Shown: positions 17,117-26,494, counted from the first letter of the stretch. The stretch: DNA of 64,000 nt from Melioribacteraceae bacterium (GCA_015493615.1 WGCV01000027.1:1-64000); one strand, 5' to 3'. Notes: generated by a model from the sequence alone, not told the origin. Made by a program: numbers and translations.

Positions 17117-18694
17117 TTAATTAAAATTTTTAATGGGAATTTTACTCATGGCGCGTTCTGTAATCGCTGTAATTGTTAACGATGGATTAACTCCCGGATT
17201 AGCCGAAATCATTGAGCCGTCGCAAACATACATGTTTTCATATCCGAAAACTTTATTATCCTTATCGATTACCCCTTCCGATTTATCCTTGCCCATTGTC
17301 GCTCCTCCGAGGATATGCGCCGTAGTCGGAATCCCGAGAAGCGTTTCCGAAAGAAGAGCTTCGGGAGTTCCGCCGACAATCTCGGCGAATCTTTTTGCCG
17401 TCCGCTGCGCTTCAGGAATAAAAGCCGTGGGCGGTTTTCCACTGCTGACTTTCGTCTTCATTCTGAAAGCCCCTTTTTCAAATCGAAGCGTCGAATCGAT
17501 TGTCTGCATAAAAAGTAAAATCTGAGTCTGCTTTGCCCAATCCGGAATAAAATACAATCTCAGCCACTTAAAAGGATGACGCGCCAGCTCGCCCGCAACT
17601 TTACTCAGACGTATCAGCCAGTTTTTTCCGTCAAGCATCGGGAACATCAACAGCCGCCAAAATCCCGAACCGGAAGGATAGCGCACCGGCTCAACGCTGC
17701 TTTCCGCGTCAAGATGCAGAATTGAAGTAATTGCAATTCCATCCGAGAATACCGCATCCTTATCTGGGACGCTTACGCCGAGAAGCGATTCCGAGTTTGT
17801 TCTGATTCCTTCCCCGACTTTACCGGAAAGATTGGGCAATGATTTCCCTTTTAATTTCAACATAAGAGAAACCGTTCCGAGAACGCCGCCCGAAAAAATT
17901 ATTCCTTTTGCTTTAACTTCCCCTTTCGTTTTAAAAAAACCTGTGGATTTTTTCCACTTTACTTTGTAGCCGTCCACACCGTTTTCACCAAGAGGAATTA
18001 CATCGTAAACTTCTTTTTCGGATAAAACTTCCGCTCCGTTTTTCTCGGCAAAATAGAGGTAATTTTTATCGAGAGTGTTTTTTGCGTTGTACCGGCAGCC
18101 AATCATGCATGCGCCGCAAAACCGGCAGCCTTCCCTTTCCGGTCCTTCTCCCCCGAAAAACGGGTCGGGAGAAACAACATTCGGTTTGCCGAAATAAACC
18201 GCAACATCCGTTAACTGAAAGCCGTTTTCCTTCCCTATTTCTTTTGAGAGTTTTTGCAGAGCAATGTCGCCGTTTTCCATCCTCGGATTTCTATCAACGC
18301 CGAGCATCCGTTTGGCTGTGTCGTAATGCGGCTTCAATTCCCTCTCCCAATCGGCAAGATGCGCCCACGATTTCGCTTCAAAAAATTTCTTTTTCGGAAT
18401 AGGCAAAGTATTGGCGTAAACTAACGAGCCGCCCCCTACTCCGACCCCGGAAAGAATCGCCACATGCCGGAAAAATGTCAGCTTAAAAAAACCGAAAAAT
18501 CTCAGAGCCGGAAGCCACATCCACTTTTTAAGGTTCCAATTCCTTTTAGGAAAATCTTTCGCTTCATATCTTTTCCCTTTTTCAATTACCAACACTTTGT
18601 ATCCTTTCTCAGAAAGCCGCAAAGCCGAAACCGAACCGCCGAAGCCGCTCCCAATTATTATGAAATCGTATTCCCCGCTATCGGACTTATTCAA
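17117..18694 (-). CDS. GMC-family FAD-dependent oxidoreductase, cholesterol-oxidase-like
   Basis: This 525-residue flavoprotein has the FAD-binding motif IIIGSGFGGSVSALRL near its start (13-28) and the GMC signature GVGVGGGSLVYAN around residue 87. A cysteine-rich stretch CRFCGACMIGC (about 190-200) is typical of the cholesterol-oxidase/choline-dehydrogenase branch and may hold an iron-sulphur cluster or disulphides. The C-terminus carries TAHILGGATMG with the expected catalytic histidine and NPGVNPSLTITAITE. Substrates may be alcohol or sterol-like lipids. No export signal is seen. A TetR-family regulator gene is read divergently 146 nt away, a common arrangement for such oxidoreductases. 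Confidence 0.87.
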   Translation of the reverse strand: MNKSDSGEYDFIIIGSGFGGSVSALRLSEKGYKVLVIEKGKRYEAKDFPKRNWNLKKWMWLPALRFFGFFKLTFFRHVAILSGVGVGGGSLVYANTLPIPKKKFFEAKSWAHLADWERELKPHYDTAKRMLGVDRNPRMENGDIALQKLSKEIGKENGFQLTDVAVYFGKPNVVSPDPFFGGEGPEREGCRFCGACMIGCRYNAKNTLDKNYLYFAEKNGAEVLSEKEVYDVIPLGENGVDGYKVKWKKSTGFFKTKGEVKAKGIIFSGGVLGTVSLMLKLKGKSLPNLSGKVGEGIRTNSESLLGVSVPDKDAVFSDGIAITSILHLDAESSVEPVRYPSGSGFWRLLMFPMLDGKNWLIRLSKVAGELARHPFKWLRLYFIPDWAKQTQILLFMQTIDSTLRFEKGAFRMKTKVSSGKPPTAFIPEAQRTAKRFAEIVGGTPEALLSETLLGIPTTAHILGGATMGKDKSEGVIDKDNKVFGYENMYVCDGSMISANPGVNPSLTITAITERAMSKIPIKNFN

Positions 18695-18840
18695 AACATT
18701 TTTCCTTTTGATTATTTTTACCGATGCAAATTAAAAAATGAATCTGTTATTAACAAAACTCAAAAAAGATTTTCTAAATCTTGATTGGGAATGAGCAATA
18801 TATTATTTTTGAATATCAATTCACAAAAAAAAAGACAACG

Positions 18841-19428
18841 ATGAGACACAAAGAAGGAAATAAAGAAAAAGCAATAATAGAAGCGGCAATTGAAACTTTT
18901 GCCGAAGATGGTTTTTACAAATCCAAAATTGTGGATATTGCGAAAAAAGCCAATGTGGCTATCGGAAGCATCTACGTTTATTACAAAAACAAGGACGATA
19001 TTCTTCTTAAAATTTTCGACCAGATTTGGGAACCGATTTATAATGATATGAAACGAATCGCTTCGGAAAAATCATATACTCCCACTCAAAAATTTGAGTA
19101 TATGCTTGATTCGGTTTTTGACGCATTTGAGAAGTATCCCGAGAAAGCGGTTGTTTTTGTAAACGAGCAAAACAGACTGATGAAAGAGCGTCCGAAAAGT
19201 TTTACAAACTATTACGAACTCTTTATTAAAGAAGGCGAGAAGATTATTAAATCGGGAATCAAAAGTTCCGAGTTTAAAAACCTCAACGTAAGAATTTTCA
19301 GACGTTTTGTTCTTGGCGGATTGCGGGAACTCCTTCGTGAATGGACAAAAAACCCGACGAAGCGTTCTTTAAATCAAATCAGAGACAGCGTTAAATATTT
19401 CTGCAAAACAGGCATTTTGGATAAGTGA
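18841..19428 (+). CDS. TetR/AcrR-family transcriptional regulator (FadR/YsiA-like)
   Basis: Starting at the ATG at 18841 the protein has 195 residues. An upstream TTG in frame would add 20 residues of non-domain sequence. The N-terminal HTH reads AIIEAAIETFAEDGFYKSKI-VDIAKKANVAIGSIYVYYKN, closely resembling fatty-acid-responsive TetR proteins of the Bacillus FadR type. The remainder is the helical ligand-binding and dimer domain. It is read divergently from the GMC oxidoreductase. The 146-bp gap should hold its operator, and control of the oxidoreductase operon is the simplest inference; I see no clear palindrome to call as the operator. Confidence 0.88.
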   Translation: MRHKEGNKEKAIIEAAIETFAEDGFYKSKIVDIAKKANVAIGSIYVYYKNKDDILLKIFDQIWEPIYNDMKRIASEKSYTPTQKFEYMLDSVFDAFEKYPEKAVVFVNEQNRLMKERPKSFTNYYELFIKEGEKIIKSGIKSSEFKNLNVRIFRRFVLGGLRELLREWTKNPTKRSLNQIRDSVKYFCKTGILDK

Positions 19429-19439
19429 TTTTTTCTATC

Positions 19440-19575
19440 CGGCTCCGGACAAACCGGAAACAAAAATGGAAAAAGTTGAACAAAAGCAACAATCTCTAAA
19501 AGCTCTATAAATAAAGGACTTTAGAGTATTTGAAAACTTTTCCGCTAAAAAAACATTAATTTTGCTGATAAAATA
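19440..19575 (-). repeat. R2 repeat copy, minus orientation
   Basis: The reverse complement matches the R2 repeat at 10837-10990: shared blocks include AGAGTATTTGAAAA…, ATAAAGGACTTTAGAG and GAACAAAAGCAACAATCTC in this orientation. The outer left end is diverged. The following 200 bp up to 19790 show no gene and no further clear repeat. Confidence 0.6.
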
Positions 19576-19790
19576 CTAACGAAAACCGGCATGGTAAATC
19601 CCAAAGAATGACAGTCTGGACAAATTCGGGGATTTTTCATTTTATCGGTTATTATCAGCCGTAATATTACTGCAACTTTTGGAATGAGAATATTAGTAGA
19701 ATCAGGTTCTAATTCTTACTCAGCCCGGTCGGATTGCCTCTTGCGTCAACACATCAAAGCAGTTGTTCACATTCTATAAAAAGGAAAGCA

Positions 19791-19962
19791 ACTCCGTAGG
19801 AGTGTTACCTTGGTAAAAAGAGAGCACCTCTTTATCTGTTAGCTCCGTAGGAGCGACACTTGCCATGCTAAAAGTCAGATATCGTATTTGTTTTGTACCG
19901 CTCCTACGGAGCTTATAATTGATGATTTATTGTATATTACCAAGGTTTTGCTCCTACGGAGC
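19791..19962. repeat. cruciform repeat block with four CTCC/GGAG palindromes
   Basis: Four 13-bp palindromes lie at 19791 (ACTCCGTAGGAGT), 19842 (GCTCCGTAGGAGC), 19900 and 19950 (both GCTCCTACGGAGC). The first two are in one orientation and the last two in the other. The outer pair extends into TTACCTTGG and its complement, forming an inverted repeat of about 26 bp around the block. The first palindrome has an A/T closing pair in place of G/C, a compensated change. This is the layout of REP/BIME elements moved by TnpA-REP (RAYT) enzymes; no such gene is in the window. Confidence 0.7.
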
Positions 19963-19988
19963 AAGGGCTAAATCATATCGTCTATGTG

Positions 19989-20170
19989 AGACCTTTGCAT
20001 AACCTGAATTTGTCATATTGAGTTTGCCAAAACCTAACCTTGACAAGCCGAGGACAAAAAAAATTAAAAGAGGAATGGGGGACAGAATCTCTGAAAGCCC
20101 TACTACTAAAGGACTTTAGAGTATTTAAAAACTATTCCGCCCAAAACAGCATGAATTTTACTGGTAAGGT
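19989..20170 (-). repeat. MITE end fused to an R2 repeat copy
   Basis: GAGACCTTTGCATAACC (from 19989, preceded by TATGT) starts as a normal MITE end. After about 40 bp it changes to a minus-orientation R2 copy (20027-20170) whose core GAATCTCTGAAAGCCC and AAAGGACTTTAGAG matches the other R2 copies. The same MITE-end/R2 junction type occurs at 10742-10990. It lies about 125 bp upstream of the cytochrome/T9SS gene and may contain or displace part of its promoter. Confidence 0.6.
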
Positions 20171-20295
20171 TTTAATCAGAGACTTAATCTGATTTTATTT
20201 GGATATGTGCTCCATTTTAATTATTATTGAATTGCTTTAACTCCTTAAACGCTTCCGAAGCATTCAATAAAACTATAATAACATTTGGAGTATTT

Positions 20296-20946
20296 ATGAA
20301 AAAATACATTTATTACCTTACTATCTTTTCCGCTATAATTACAACAGTTCTGATTGCACGAAGTTTTCGAGTAAATGAAATTCCCAACGGTTCTGTTTCA
20401 TCCTGTGCAAACTGCCATGTTAATCCCGCCGGCGGAGGCGCGAGAAACAGTTTCGGAGCCGCTATTCAGAATGGACATTTAGATGGCGACGGGCATGTAA
20501 TTTGGAATGCGGAAATTGCCGCTCTCGATTCCGACGGAGATGGTTTTACTAACGGCGAAGAACTGCAGGATCCCAACGGTACTTGGACTTCCGGAACAAT
20601 CGGGAATCCCGATTTAGTTACTAATCCGGGCGACCCGAACAGTCATCCCGAGCCCAACAGCGTTGAAGTTGAAATTACCCCAACTGAATATTCCCTTTCG
20701 CAAAATTATCCGAATCCCTTTAATCCGAGTACCGTTATTAAATACAATCTGCCGGAAAAAGGATTTACGACGCTTACAGTTTATAATTCTCTTGGAGAGA
20801 AAGTTTCGCAGTTAGTTAACGGTTTTCAATATCAAGGAAGTTATTCGGTTAAGTTTAGCGCTGAAAATTTATCCAGCGGAATTTACATCTACAAACTTCA
20901 AAGCGGAAATTTTTCCATGACAAGAAAAATGATTTTGATGAAGTAA
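20296..20946 (+). CDS. monoheme cytochrome-like T9SS cargo protein with calcium-binding loop
   Basis: The ATG at 20296, 9 nt after GGAG, gives 216 residues; an in-frame TTG upstream is less likely. A signal peptide (MKKYIYYLTIFSAIITTVLI) is followed by one heme motif SCANCHVNPAGGG (residues 35-47). A thrombospondin-3/EF-hand-like loop DSDGDGFTNGEEL comes next. After a proline-rich linker, the C-terminal 80 residues form a type A T9SS sorting domain beginning YSLSQNYPNPFNPS and ending SMTRKMILMK. The protein would be exported, receive a covalent heme in the periplasm and be sent to the cell surface or outside. The CANCHVNPAGGG pattern is widespread in predicted extracellular cytochromes of this group. 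Confidence 0.82.
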   Translation: MKKYIYYLTIFSAIITTVLIARSFRVNEIPNGSVSSCANCHVNPAGGGARNSFGAAIQNGHLDGDGHVIWNAEIAALDSDGDGFTNGEELQDPNGTWTSGTIGNPDLVTNPGDPNSHPEPNSVEVEITPTEYSLSQNYPNPFNPSTVIKYNLPEKGFTTLTVYNSLGEKVSQLVNGFQYQGSYSVKFSAENLSSGIYIYKLQSGNFSMTRKMILMK

Positions 20947-21854
20947 TTTAAAATTCAGCTTCTGCGTCGTTAGAGTTCGAAGAACTTTGACGGCGCAGCT
21001 TCGTAAAAATTTTATTGATTCTGCATCTAATTTTTTTGGCGAAATAGTAAGGGATAGCACATGTTTCATGCTCTAAAAGGAGTAAGACATGTGAATCGGC
21101 AAGAAACTCTATAGAATTACAATTTAATTTTTTTTTACCTTTGCGCCTTTGTCCGCCGTGCCGGACTATGAACCTTTTTTCTATTCGCGGGATTGCGATT
21201 TACCGCGATATGAACATTCATTTCGCAATAGATTAAGCTGCTTCTTATAAAATACAAGGCGATAACCGTTTTAACGCTTCCCGGATGTCAATGCTGTTAA
21301 CTTGAGGAAATAATCATTCTATTTTACCCACTGATTTATCAGTGGGTAAAAGGGAAACCATAATTTCCGTAACCGGTTCACCGGTTTATACGTCATGGAG
21401 TTAACGAAACCGGTAAACCGGTTGAACTTCATTTCTTTTACGTTCTAACCCAATTGCTGAAGAAATAGGTTAATTAAAAAAACTCTTAAGTTGACAGCAT
21501 TGCAAGACTGTTACAAAACGATTAATATTTTCCTCCGAATCGCTGGAAATTCGATACTTGACTATAATTCTAAATTTTAATAATTTGTTTTTCAAAATTA
21601 GAGGCAATTTTGATTTCAGAGGGAAAAATAATAATTAATCCTGTTTTTACCTATAAAACCCGGCAAGATGAAGTAGTGGAACTTTTTCCTTCCTTAAAAA
21701 ATATCCCGAGATCTAATTTGGTTTCAATAATCCTTGAATTTGCTCTTTGACAAATAGCAACATGGCTAATTAATTTTTTAAAAGTAATTTTTTTTTGAAT
21801 TATTCTATTTCCTATTTAACTAATTAATAAAACAACAGGATATTGGAGTTTTAA
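20947..21854. other. 908-bp spacer with several strong hairpins
   Basis: No convincing gene lies here. A perfect 30-nt hairpin (TTTTACCCACTGAT, 2-nt loop, complement) is at 21322-21351. Two CCGG hairpins follow: AACCGGT-TC-ACCGGTT at 21371-21386 and AACCGGTAAACCGGTT at 21408-21423. A 45-codon frame from a TTG at 21610 (…NPVFTYKTRQDEVVELF…) ends at 21750 but has no recognisable family. The last 100 bp are very AT-rich and should carry the promoter of the 21855 gene, with TTGGAG just before its ATG. Confidence 0.55.
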
Positions 21855-24707
21855 ATGAAAACTTTATTTTTCTTCCTCCTATTATTGTTTGTTTCTTTAC
21901 CAACTCGCGCTCAATACAGCGTAGTCAGCAGATTTCCATACACTCTGCACAATAACCAAAGTAACGCTAAAATTCTTGATTTAGGGAACAACCATTTAAT
22001 TTTTTTAATGGCAAATGATTCTCTTTTTGTATCTCATTCCTATGATAACGGTTCAACTTGGGAATCCCCCTTGAATGTTTGGGAAGGCGGAGTAATTCAT
22101 CATCTGGATGGCATAGTGCTTCCGACAGGACGAATTGTCATACAATTTAATACTTCAGTGTCTCAAACAATATACAGCGATGATAACGGCGCAACTTGGT
22201 CATCTCCGGAAAACATTTACTCAACAAGCAGCGAAATGAAGCTCTATTATTCCGATCAACTGTATGCCTTCAGGGCAATTTCAAGAAGTTTGTACTACTG
22301 GACAAGCAGCGATGGAACTAACTGGTCGTCATATTCACAAATCAATAATGTTGCGCCCTTCAATATTGCATCATTTTCCTTCGTTAATTTTTCTTCAGAA
22401 AATTATATTGTCGCTTTTGCCGGAACTAAATCGGGAAGGAGTTCCATTGTACTAAAAAAATCTGATGCATTAGACGGCACTTGGACTGATCTTGCTACTG
22501 CATTTGCGACTTCTATTTCAATTTCCGAGATGGACGGAATAAAGGATAATACCGGAAAAATCTGGCTTTCCTTTACAATGAGTAAAACCGTATATCAGCA
22601 ACCAATTAAAAACGTCTATTTCACTACAAGCGAGGATGACGGAATCACATGGAGCGCTCCGGTTTTATTTGGAAAATCATTCCAGGATGATTGGGATGTA
22701 AGACTTTCTCTTTCCGGTGATAATCCTTTTGCAGTATTTTTAACAAACAGGGATAATATTCAAGCTCTCTCATACTATGGAAAACTCGGCATTTCACAAG
22801 ATATTTATTACCAGCCATTTCTTCAAAATAATTTAACGTATTTAAGCGATGACTATCCTAACACGGTAACTGTAATTGCTAAGTCCCGCGCTTTTACCGA
22901 CCAACTTCCTCTTACCGTCTCCCTTACTTATAACGGAGAACCGATAGACACAATGTACGACGACGGACAACACAACGACGGAATTGCCGGAGATTCCATT
23001 TACGGTGCGTCTCACACATTTAATTATTCCGATATTTCAGATGGCCAATCCCTTATCGGACTTTCTGCGTCCGACGTAAATCAATCAACTATTTCCTTAC
23101 AACTTTTTCCTATAAATCCGCCTCGCCTTAACGGCTGGGATATTTATTTTTTGAGGCAGAGCAACACGAAGTTCGTATTTAAAAGTAACGGAATAATATC
23201 TGATGTAGGTTTGGATACTCCTCAAACAACTTATGACGGAACAACGGTAATGTACAGCGGAGGTTTTATGATGTCAGGTAAAACTAACGGAGAAATTTGG
23301 TCGAACGGAATGGCGACATCAAGCAGGATACAAGATTATGTCGGAGGTACAATCGGCGATACAGCAAAAGGATTTTATATTGTTAAATCTTCCGATCCGG
23401 CTTTCGGCGAATCATGGCAGAATTGGAGTAATGCAGTAGCAAAAGGAGCTTATTTTTATGACGGAAACGGCGACGGGGTTTACAATCCTGTTGATTTAAA
23501 CTCCAACGGACAATGGGACTGGGACGAGGATTGTCCCGACATTCTCGGAGATGAAACCGTATGGTCGGTTTATAATGACGGCGTTCCTGCAGCAAACAGA
23601 CAATTCCCCGATGTTTATCCACAAGGAATTGAAATCAGGCAAACTGTTTGGACTAAATACAACGACGACTTAAATAAAAATGTTATTTACATTCGATACT
23701 CGATTGTTAACAAAGGAACTGTTGCCGACACATTGAAAGATGTCTATTTCGGGCTTTGGTCGGACAATGATATAGGCTACTACAATGATGATTTAACCGG
23801 ATGTTCAATTCCTACTAGAACCGGATATACTTATAACGATGGAGAAGATTCCCAGTTTGGCGTAAGCGTTCCTGTTGTAATGGAAACATTTCTTCAAGGA
23901 CCGGTTAGATACACCGAAAATTCCAATGATGATGCAACGAATAATATGGGAAATATTCTTGGTATTCATCATATTAGCGGAGCGGTAAACGACACTATGA
24001 CTTCATTTACCCAATATATGAACGGAGTTCCGGGACAGAGTGATCCCGGGACGAAAGAAGAAGCTCGAAATTATTTGCTTGGTGAAAATCAAGTCGGTCA
24101 GATAATTGACCCTTGTAATTGGCTATTCGGTTCGGTAGAAGGAGGAGCGGATTGCAGTACAATTGATGGTCATTTTATGTACAACGGAGATCCGACAATT
24201 CCTTACGGTTGGATTAATACGGCTCCTGTTGACCAGCGTATGATGTTAAATACCGGACCGTTTAATTTAGTTACAGATCAACCTCAGGATATAATTGTAG
24301 CATATCATTTTTCGAGAGGTGAAAACAGTTTGGAATCCGTATCTCTCGGATTGGAAAAAGCAGCAGATCTGCAATACAATTTCCCAATTCTCGGAGTTGA
24401 AGACAGAGGCGGAGATAATGTTGTAAGGGAGTTTAAACTTGAACAAAATTATCCGAATCCGTTTTCTAAAGGTTCGGGTGAAAATCCTTTGACGGTAATT
24501 AATTTCAGTATTCCGAGAACAGCGAACGTTTTGATTAATGTTTATAACATTCTTGGGCAGAAGGTTACAACTCTGGTTAACAAGCGTCTCGGTCCGGGCA
24601 ATTACAAAACAAAGTTTGATGGGAAAAATTTATCATCCGGAATTTATTTTTATACTATGCAATCCGGAGATTTTATCGCAACAAAGAAAATGATTTTACT
24701 CAAATAA
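21855..24707 (+). CDS. large T9SS cargo protein with sialidase-type BNR/Asp-box repeats
   Basis: This 950-residue exported protein has a signal peptide (MKTLFFFLLLLFVSLPTRAQ). Its first 300 residues carry several Asp-box motifs (SYDNGSTWESP, SDDNGATWSSP, SSDGTNWSSY, SEDDGITWSAP), typical of six-bladed sialidase-like propellers. The middle holds a beta-sandwich with YDDGQHNDGIAGDSIYG and a long region rich in Asp/Asn. The C-terminus is a T9SS sorting domain (FKLEQNYPNPFSKG … TKKMILLK). I see no clear sialidase FRIP arginine motif, so enzyme activity is doubtful. Carbohydrate or surface binding is equally likely. Confidence 0.8.
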   Translation: MKTLFFFLLLLFVSLPTRAQYSVVSRFPYTLHNNQSNAKILDLGNNHLIFLMANDSLFVSHSYDNGSTWESPLNVWEGGVIHHLDGIVLPTGRIVIQFNTSVSQTIYSDDNGATWSSPENIYSTSSEMKLYYSDQLYAFRAISRSLYYWTSSDGTNWSSYSQINNVAPFNIASFSFVNFSSENYIVAFAGTKSGRSSIVLKKSDALDGTWTDLATAFATSISISEMDGIKDNTGKIWLSFTMSKTVYQQPIKNVYFTTSEDDGITWSAPVLFGKSFQDDWDVRLSLSGDNPFAVFLTNRDNIQALSYYGKLGISQDIYYQPFLQNNLTYLSDDYPNTVTVIAKSRAFTDQLPLTVSLTYNGEPIDTMYDDGQHNDGIAGDSIYGASHTFNYSDISDGQSLIGLSASDVNQSTISLQLFPINPPRLNGWDIYFLRQSNTKFVFKSNGIISDVGLDTPQTTYDGTTVMYSGGFMMSGKTNGEIWSNGMATSSRIQDYVGGTIGDTAKGFYIVKSSDPAFGESWQNWSNAVAKGAYFYDGNGDGVYNPVDLNSNGQWDWDEDCPDILGDETVWSVYNDGVPAANRQFPDVYPQGIEIRQTVWTKYNDDLNKNVIYIRYSIVNKGTVADTLKDVYFGLWSDNDIGYYNDDLTGCSIPTRTGYTYNDGEDSQFGVSVPVVMETFLQGPVRYTENSNDDATNNMGNILGIHHISGAVNDTMTSFTQYMNGVPGQSDPGTKEEARNYLLGENQVGQIIDPCNWLFGSVEGGADCSTIDGHFMYNGDPTIPYGWINTAPVDQRMMLNTGPFNLVTDQPQDIIVAYHFSRGENSLESVSLGLEKAADLQYNFPILGVEDRGGDNVVREFKLEQNYPNPFSKGSGENPLTVINFSIPRTANVLINVYNILGQKVTTLVNKRLGPGNYKTKFDGKNLSSGIYFYTMQSGDFIATKKMILLK

Positions 24708-24762
24708 TTTGCTCATACCGCCTTCAAAGTTTTAAAAATATAAAGGCGTTATGCTTACAAAT

Positions 24763-24791
24763 AAAAAAGCCGGCAATTCCGCCGGCTTTTT
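24763..24791. terminator. bidirectional intrinsic terminator
   Basis: AAAAAGCCGGC-AATTCC-GCCGGCTTTTT is a strong GC-rich stem with runs of A and T, placed between the convergent genes ending at 24707 and 24850. It can serve both. Confidence 0.92.
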
Positions 24792-24849
24792 ATTTTACTC
24801 AAATGTAAAGAACAATCGATTCGCATAAAATATGCGGCTTTCCCCCAAC

Positions 24850-25812
24850 TTACTTCATCAAAATCATTTTTCGCGTTTGAGAATATTTACCCGCTTGTAA
24901 TCTGTAAAAATAAATTCCGCTACCAAGATTGCTTCCGTCAAATTGAACGGAATATTTACCCGGCGATTGTTTTTTGTTTACGAGCGTCGCTACTTTGCGT
25001 CCGAGAGCGTCATAAACAATCAATTGTAGAGACAAGGCATGCCTTGTCTCTACGGAAGGTATTGCATAGTTAATTGTCGTGGTCGGGTTAAACGGGTTCG
25101 GATAATTTTGCTCCAACTCAACTTTAGCCGGTTTGCCGGCGTCAGATTCATCATTAAAGCCCACCAATGTTCCGTATGTTACGCCGTTTATTATCGCTCC
25201 GGTTAAATTTACAGCTTCAGATTGGTCCGGCCAAATCATTGTCAAGCCTATTTTATCAGTATAAAATTGTTCTCCGGAAATCACAAAGATTTTTCTTGTA
25301 AAAAGCGTATCATTGCCTATTACACGCCACAGTGTATCTCTTACAATATGAGAATCGGGATAAACGCTTGTGAACGATAAATAACTCGTTTCCGGCAGTA
25401 CATCTAAACTGTCTCCCAAAAGTTCTTCATCCTTAATTCCATTCCAATTTCGGTCGTCAACATCCAATACACGCAATACGCCTTCCGAATCAACTCTATA
25501 ATATCCCAATAATATTTCGTATGTTGTATTGTTGTGAGGCCAATAACGGTATCTTACAAAATACCTATGACCGAGAGCCATAGTATCTTTTACAATTTTT
25601 TCCGTCGGATAAACATAATTTTGTTCGTTGTGATCATAATAGACATACTGCCACAAATCCCCTACGTGCATCGGGAAAAAATCTTGCTCTCCTTTCGAAA
25701 AATATCTTTCCTTGAAACTTTGAGATACTTCACTGTTGTTAAGATAACGCCCCGCTCCCTGTGCAAAAATCATTACCGGCAGCAATATCATAATCAATAA
25801 CATTCGTTTCAT
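24850..25812 (-). CDS. T9SS cargo protein of unknown function
   Basis: I choose the ATG at 25812, preceded by GAGGTTAAAA and followed at once by a signal peptide (MKRMLLIMILLPVMIFAQ); the longer frame upstream adds a non-signal leader. This gives 320 residues. The central domain (about 35-215) is beta-rich with aromatic repeats (FFPMHVGDLWQYVYYD near residue 45) and no known catalytic motif. Similar 'FPLHVGNxW' starts are common in secreted proteins of this group. The C-terminus is a type A sorting domain with VELEQNYPNPFNPT and TRKMILMK. A 28-bp perfect palindrome is embedded in the sorting-domain coding sequence. Confidence 0.75.
   Translation of the reverse strand: MKRMLLIMILLPVMIFAQGAGRYLNNSEVSQSFKERYFSKGEQDFFPMHVGDLWQYVYYDHNEQNYVYPTEKIVKDTMALGHRYFVRYRYWPHNNTTYEILLGYYRVDSEGVLRVLDVDDRNWNGIKDEELLGDSLDVLPETSYLSFTSVYPDSHIVRDTLWRVIGNDTLFTRKIFVISGEQFYTDKIGLTMIWPDQSEAVNLTGAIINGVTYGTLVGFNDESDAGKPAKVELEQNYPNPFNPTTTINYAIPSVETRHALSLQLIVYDALGRKVATLVNKKQSPGKYSVQFDGSNLGSGIYFYRLQAGKYSQTRKMILMK
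25026..25053. repeat. perfect 28-bp palindrome inside a coding sequence
   Basis: GTAGAGACAAGGCA followed directly by its complement TGCCTTGTCTCTAC forms a gap-free palindrome. It encodes part of VETRHALSLQL in the sorting domain of the 24850-25812 protein and keeps the frame. It looks like an inserted REP-type palindrome tolerated in a loop between the first two strands. Confidence 0.85.
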
Positions 25813-26188
25813 TTTTAACCTCATTTTAATAAATAAATTGTCTGATATTGTAAATACATCTTGTTCTCCAAAAAGCCGATTCATATAAAACCTGAGAAAT
25901 AATTAAATGAACAAAAATGAGTGGAAATACAACCGGATATAAAATTTCGGAATCCCGTAGAGAGAGAGAGAGAGAGTAAAAATCGTGCCAATATGAAAGA
26001 ATTTGCCGCCACTTTATAACTTGTCCCTATTTAACTTTTTAAAAGTACGATAAAATCAATATAATTACAACTAAACTTATTAAATCGATTTTAAAAATTC
26101 AGTCATTTATTTGTTTATTATTGATTCCGCCTCCCTGCTTAAGCAGAGTCGTAATGAAACGATAATAAATTGACAAAAAGAACCCAAA

Positions 26189-26290
26189 TCTGTCATTCTG
26201 ATACCGCCTTTTCTTGGCGGGAGAAGAATCTCCTTGCAAGCGCCGGCATCAATTCTAACTTGGAGATTCTTCGTTTCACTCAGAATGACC
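26189..26290. repeat. dispersed palindromic repeat with GAAGAATCTC/GAGATTCTTC arms
   Basis: GTCATTCTGATACC … GAGAAGAATCTCC … AACTTGGAGATTCTTCG … CTCAGAATGACC forms an imperfect palindrome of about 100 bp. Related copies are at 56801-56914 and 60800-60932. Its TCATTCTGA arms are shared with the MITE family. The rest of 25813-26188 is gene-free, with a short GA-dinucleotide run near 25960. Confidence 0.6.
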
Positions 26291-26343
26291 ATACTTTTTA
26301 TCATTGTGTACATGCAATGAGATGACAGTGTAATTATTTAAAA

Positions 26344-26494
26344 GAAACCTTTGCAAAACCTAAATTTGTCATATTGAGGACGGTGTAAGCCGTCCGAAAT
26401 ATCTCTAAATTCGGTATAATTACCGGTTTTGAGATTCTTCATTCCGCTTCGCTCAATTCAGAATGACAAATAAATTTGGTTATGCAAAGGCTTC
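26344..26494. mobile_element. MITE-like element, TSD TAAAA
   Basis: A 151-bp copy runs from GAAACCTTTGCAAAACC to GGTTATGCAAAGGCTTC, with TAAAA on both sides (26339-26343 and 26495-26499). The internal region shares AATATCTCTAAATTCGGTAT with the copies at 11174 and 13836. Confidence 0.87.

Noticed and set aside
21610-21750. 45-codon frame from TTG (…NPVFTYKTRQDEVVELF…)
   Set aside because: Protein-like but very short, poor start, no family; mentioned only in the spacer entry.
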